64,000 nt of DNA from Flavobacterium anhuiense. GTDB taxonomy: Bacteria; Bacteroidota; Bacteroidia; Flavobacteriales; Flavobacteriaceae. The notes under the pieces are model-generated. The model did not search any database. It saw nothing but the letters and a program-made list of their open reading frames with translations, and had not been told where the DNA came from. The position numbers and the translations under genes were made by a program. The stretch is taken from NCBI RefSeq assembly GCF_900101855.1, contig NZ_FMVC01000002.1, positions 287,328 to 351,327 of the forward strand, read 5' to 3'. Every line of letters starts with the position of its first letter. The stretch's first letter is position 1. Below, piece by piece: positions 62,475-64,000 of this stretch.

Positions 62475-62504
62475 AAAAGCCTCTTCAAAATTGAAGAGGC
62501 TTTT
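62475..62504. terminator. Bidirectional terminator between convergent genes
   Basis: Fourteen-base perfect arms (62475-62488 and 62491-62504, aaaagcctcttcaa and its complement) with a 2-base spacer, so the inner pairs must open. It follows the plus-strand stop by 4 bases and precedes the minus-strand stop at 62523. Confidence 0.85.
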
Positions 62505-62522
62505 TCTTAAAATCTATTTTGA

Positions 62523-62951
62523 TTACAATTTTGCTGTTTCTTTTGATTTTGCAGTTCCTTCTAAAACTGCCAATTCATCTTGATCTACTAATTCCTGTGC
62601 TAAAATAGCATTATTATAAGCCAAGAAGTATACATCGAACTTTACCCCTTCGGCAATCAAAGAAGGAGAAATTTGATCGTTTTTGATCATCTCTTTCAAT
62701 AAATCTGGAAAAGATTCTTTGTAGGCTAGTTTATTGGCATCGTTTTCTTCTAAATTAGTTTCAATTCTGATTTCGATTTTATTGTCATCCAGAAAAGCTT
62801 TTGCTGTTGTACTAGTAATACCACTCCCTTTTATAGAAGATAAATTGTTATAATTGCTTACATGCTCCTGTATTTTCTGCTTTGTATTTTTACAGCTGAC
62901 TAAAAATAATGCAAAAGCAAGCGCAAATGCGATTTGGGTAATTTTTTTCAT
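62523..62951 (-). CDS. Lipoprotein of unknown function, paralogue 1
   Basis: A 142-residue lipoprotein with signal peptide and lipobox (LFLVSCKNTKQK, Cys20). The mature domain has TTAKAFLDDNKIEIRIETNL, SFPDLLKEMIKND and GVKFDVYFLAYNNAIL. The gene at 63218-63625 has the same order of motifs (lipobox SCKNTKQK, YINDNKIELRFETDLEQNEA, FDVYFLADDN), so the two are tandem duplicates. A matching promoter (TTG 63011-63013, TATGTTTG 62983-62990 on the minus strand) lies upstream. No function is known. Confidence 0.75.
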   Translation of the reverse strand: MKKITQIAFALAFALFLVSCKNTKQKIQEHVSNYNNLSSIKGSGITSTTAKAFLDDNKIEIRIETNLEENDANKLAYKESFPDLLKEMIKNDQISPSLIAEGVKFDVYFLAYNNAILAQELVDQDELAVLEGTAKSKETAKL

Positions 62952-62982
62952 AATTCTTTGGTTTAATAGTTATTTTTTAACT

Positions 62983-63013
62983 CAAACATAATTAATTCAT
63001 AACATAAAAACAA
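62983..63013 (-). promoter_or_regulatory. Promoter of lipoprotein paralogue 1
   Basis: On the minus strand TTG at 63011-63013, a 20-base spacer and TATGTTTG at 62983-62990 fit the Bacteroidota consensus, 32 bases before the ATG at 62951. Confidence 0.6.
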
Positions 63014-63135
63014 CATTCAATTACAAAAAAAGCACACACAAATATTTGAAAACAAACCAATTATATTCTTAAAAAAGGATTATTTGTAAGAATAAAAAAG
63101 TTTCATTTACAATTAATTTTTGGTCTTAAATACAA

Positions 63136-63170
63136 AAAAGTCTCTTTAAATAAATTTTAAAGAGACTTTT
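63136..63170 (-). terminator. Terminator after lipoprotein paralogue 2
   Basis: Fifteen-base perfect arms (63136-63150 and 63156-63170, aaaagtctctttaaa and its complement) with a 5-base loop, 48 bases after the stop at 63218. It separates the two paralogue transcripts. Confidence 0.85.
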
Positions 63171-63217
63171 AATATGTAAGAATCAAAATGATCTGTTTTT
63201 TGCAAAAATGTGATTTC

Positions 63218-63625
63218 TTATTTCAAAAAATCTTTAAGAGATTCCCCTGTTAAGGTTTCTTTGTCTAAAACCGTATTATCGTCTGCTAGAAAATAAACGT
63301 CAAACTGTACTCCTTCCTCAATCAATTGTCTCGGAATTTCGTCTTTATCGATCATTACTTTTATCAATTTTGGAAAAGAAATAACAGATGCCGATTTATT
63401 CGCTTCATTTTGCTCTAAATCAGTTTCAAATCGCAATTCAATCTTATTATCATTAATATAACCTCTTGCTGTGGTAAGTGTAACATTATCAGCTCTAAAA
63501 CTTGGAGCAATCGTTTTGTTGTACATAACAACATACTCTTGAAGTTTCTGTTTGGTGTTTTTACAGCTTAAAAGCGTCAACACCATCATTATTGCAAAGG
63601 CAATCTGGCTTATTTTCTTTAGCAT
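63218..63625 (-). CDS. Lipoprotein of unknown function, paralogue 2
   Basis: A 135-residue lipoprotein with lipobox (TLLSCKNTKQKLQEY, Cys21) and the same domain as paralogue 1. Over the whole mature part the two proteins share the motif order and many identical residues. It starts 6 nt after the stop of the GH88 gene and so is probably on the same transcript as that hydrolase, whereas paralogue 1 has its own promoter. Confidence 0.75.
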   Translation of the reverse strand: MLKKISQIAFAIMMVLTLLSCKNTKQKLQEYVVMYNKTIAPSFRADNVTLTTARGYINDNKIELRFETDLEQNEANKSASVISFPKLIKVMIDKDEIPRQLIEEGVQFDVYFLADDNTVLDKETLTGESLKDFLK

Positions 63626-63631
63626 AATCTT

Positions 63632-64000
63632 TTATTTTAATTTTTGAAGTCTTAATAACGCCTCAAGATAGTAATAATCTGCGTAATTTATAGAACAATC
63701 TATCTCGCTTCCCGCAGGTTTATGACCCGTTGAATGCAATAAAAATGCTGAATTTACATCATGGCTTTGATAATTATTAGAAAGCGAAACAATCATCTTT
63801 TTAGCTTTTGTTAAGTATTCCGCTTTCAAACTCTTGTCTTTTGTGTACGAACTTAATTCTAAAAGTGCAGATGAAACAATGGCTGCAGCCGAAGCATCTC
63901 TTGGTTCATTAGGAATATTTGGCGCATTAAAATCCCAATAAGGCACTAAATCTTCTGTAGTTAATTTATCCAAATAAACTCGTGCTAATTTATGGGCAAA
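63632..64000 (-). CDS. Glycoside hydrolase family 88-like (unsaturated glucuronyl hydrolase), C-terminal part
   Basis: The frame stays open to the end of the window (64000), so the N-terminal part lies beyond it. The visible 122 codons hold the GH88 end signature VPYWDFNAPNIPNEPRDASA with AAIVSSALLELSSYTKD, SAFLLHSTGHKPAGSEIDCS and INYADYYYLEALLRLQ. GH88 enzymes remove unsaturated uronic residues from polysaccharide fragments made by lyases. The catalytic Asp residues should be in the missing part. It is followed by lipoprotein paralogue 2 after 6 nt, so a role in polysaccharide use with a helper lipoprotein is possible but unproven. Confidence 0.85.
   Translation of the reverse strand, partial: FAHKLARVYLDKLTTEDLVPYWDFNAPNIPNEPRDASAAAIVSSALLELSSYTKDKSLKAEYLTKAKKMIVSLSNNYQSHDVNSAFLLHSTGHKPAGSEIDCSINYADYYYLEALLRLQKLK

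Noticed and set aside
1..64000. tRNA, rRNA, prophage or complete insertion sequence
   Set aside because: No cloverleaf, rRNA-like stretch, integrase, transposase or phage structural gene was seen on reading both strands.

Overview
The window comes from a low-GC member of Bacteroidota, almost certainly the genus Flavobacterium or a close relative. The evidence is a SusC-type TonB-dependent receptor with a carboxypeptidase-like N-terminal domain, BatA-type and DUF4834 proteins, many short lipoproteins, weak Shine-Dalgarno sites, and several promoters of the Bacteroidota form TTG-N~20-TAnnTTTG. Most genes are chromosomal housekeeping genes. No rRNA, tRNA, CRISPR array, complete insertion sequence or prophage was seen.

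Layout. 1-2460: the 3' end of a cytochrome c peroxidase gene, then two broken pieces of a type VI secretion locus lying in opposite orientations (a baseplate-like fragment and the C-terminal part of a ClpV/TssH ATPase). 2467-13279 (minus strand): topoisomerase IV (parE-parC), nicotinate phosphoribosyltransferase, a secreted transglutaminase-like protein, an FMN reductase, a YihY/BrkB membrane protein, a DUF2459 protein and ychF. 13574-21497: a TonB-dependent receptor, a secreted protein, a ferredoxin, then acyl-CoA reductase-serC-serA. 21600-33502: small envelope proteins, a LolD-like ABC ATPase carrying an unusual two-helix membrane insert, a DEAD-box helicase, a lactonase, and BatA-(pseudo)dihydroorotase-Tic20-like membrane protein-esterase. 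33668-41684: a HigBA-type toxin-antitoxin pair, an isochorismatase-family hydrolase, lipoproteins, an MBL hydrolase, a peroxiredoxin, an endonuclease III without its iron-sulfur cysteines, a TPR protein and a 47-residue small ORF behind a sigma factor. 41735-53626: ECF-like sigma factor, uvrA, an MscS channel and an envelope glycan group (flippase, glycosyltransferase, YfhO, DUF4834). 53751-64000: an outer-membrane protein, a GNAT protein, an alpha-oxoamine synthase, a nitrosative-stress group (Rrf2 regulator, azurin, ScdA/RIC), a NYN-LOTUS protein, an FMN glutamate synthase-like protein, two paralogous lipoproteins and the C-terminal part of a GH88 hydrolase.

The intergenic DNA is unusually structured. 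It holds many perfect hairpin terminators, dispersed repeats related to the words CTTCGACTCCGCTCAG and CCTGAGGAACGAAGGATC (one lies in frame inside the acyl-CoA reductase gene), two diverged copies of a larger hairpin-bearing element, and 8-bp and 13-bp tandem arrays arranged around terminators.

The strongest candidates for something new are the LolD-like ATPase with a membrane hairpin between Walker A and the Q-loop, a shared near-palindromic operator linking the Rrf2 regulator and scdA, the inverted T6SS scar, and the dihydroorotase homologue that has lost most of its metal ligands. All identifications rest on reading the sequence and on knowledge of the families. No database search was run.
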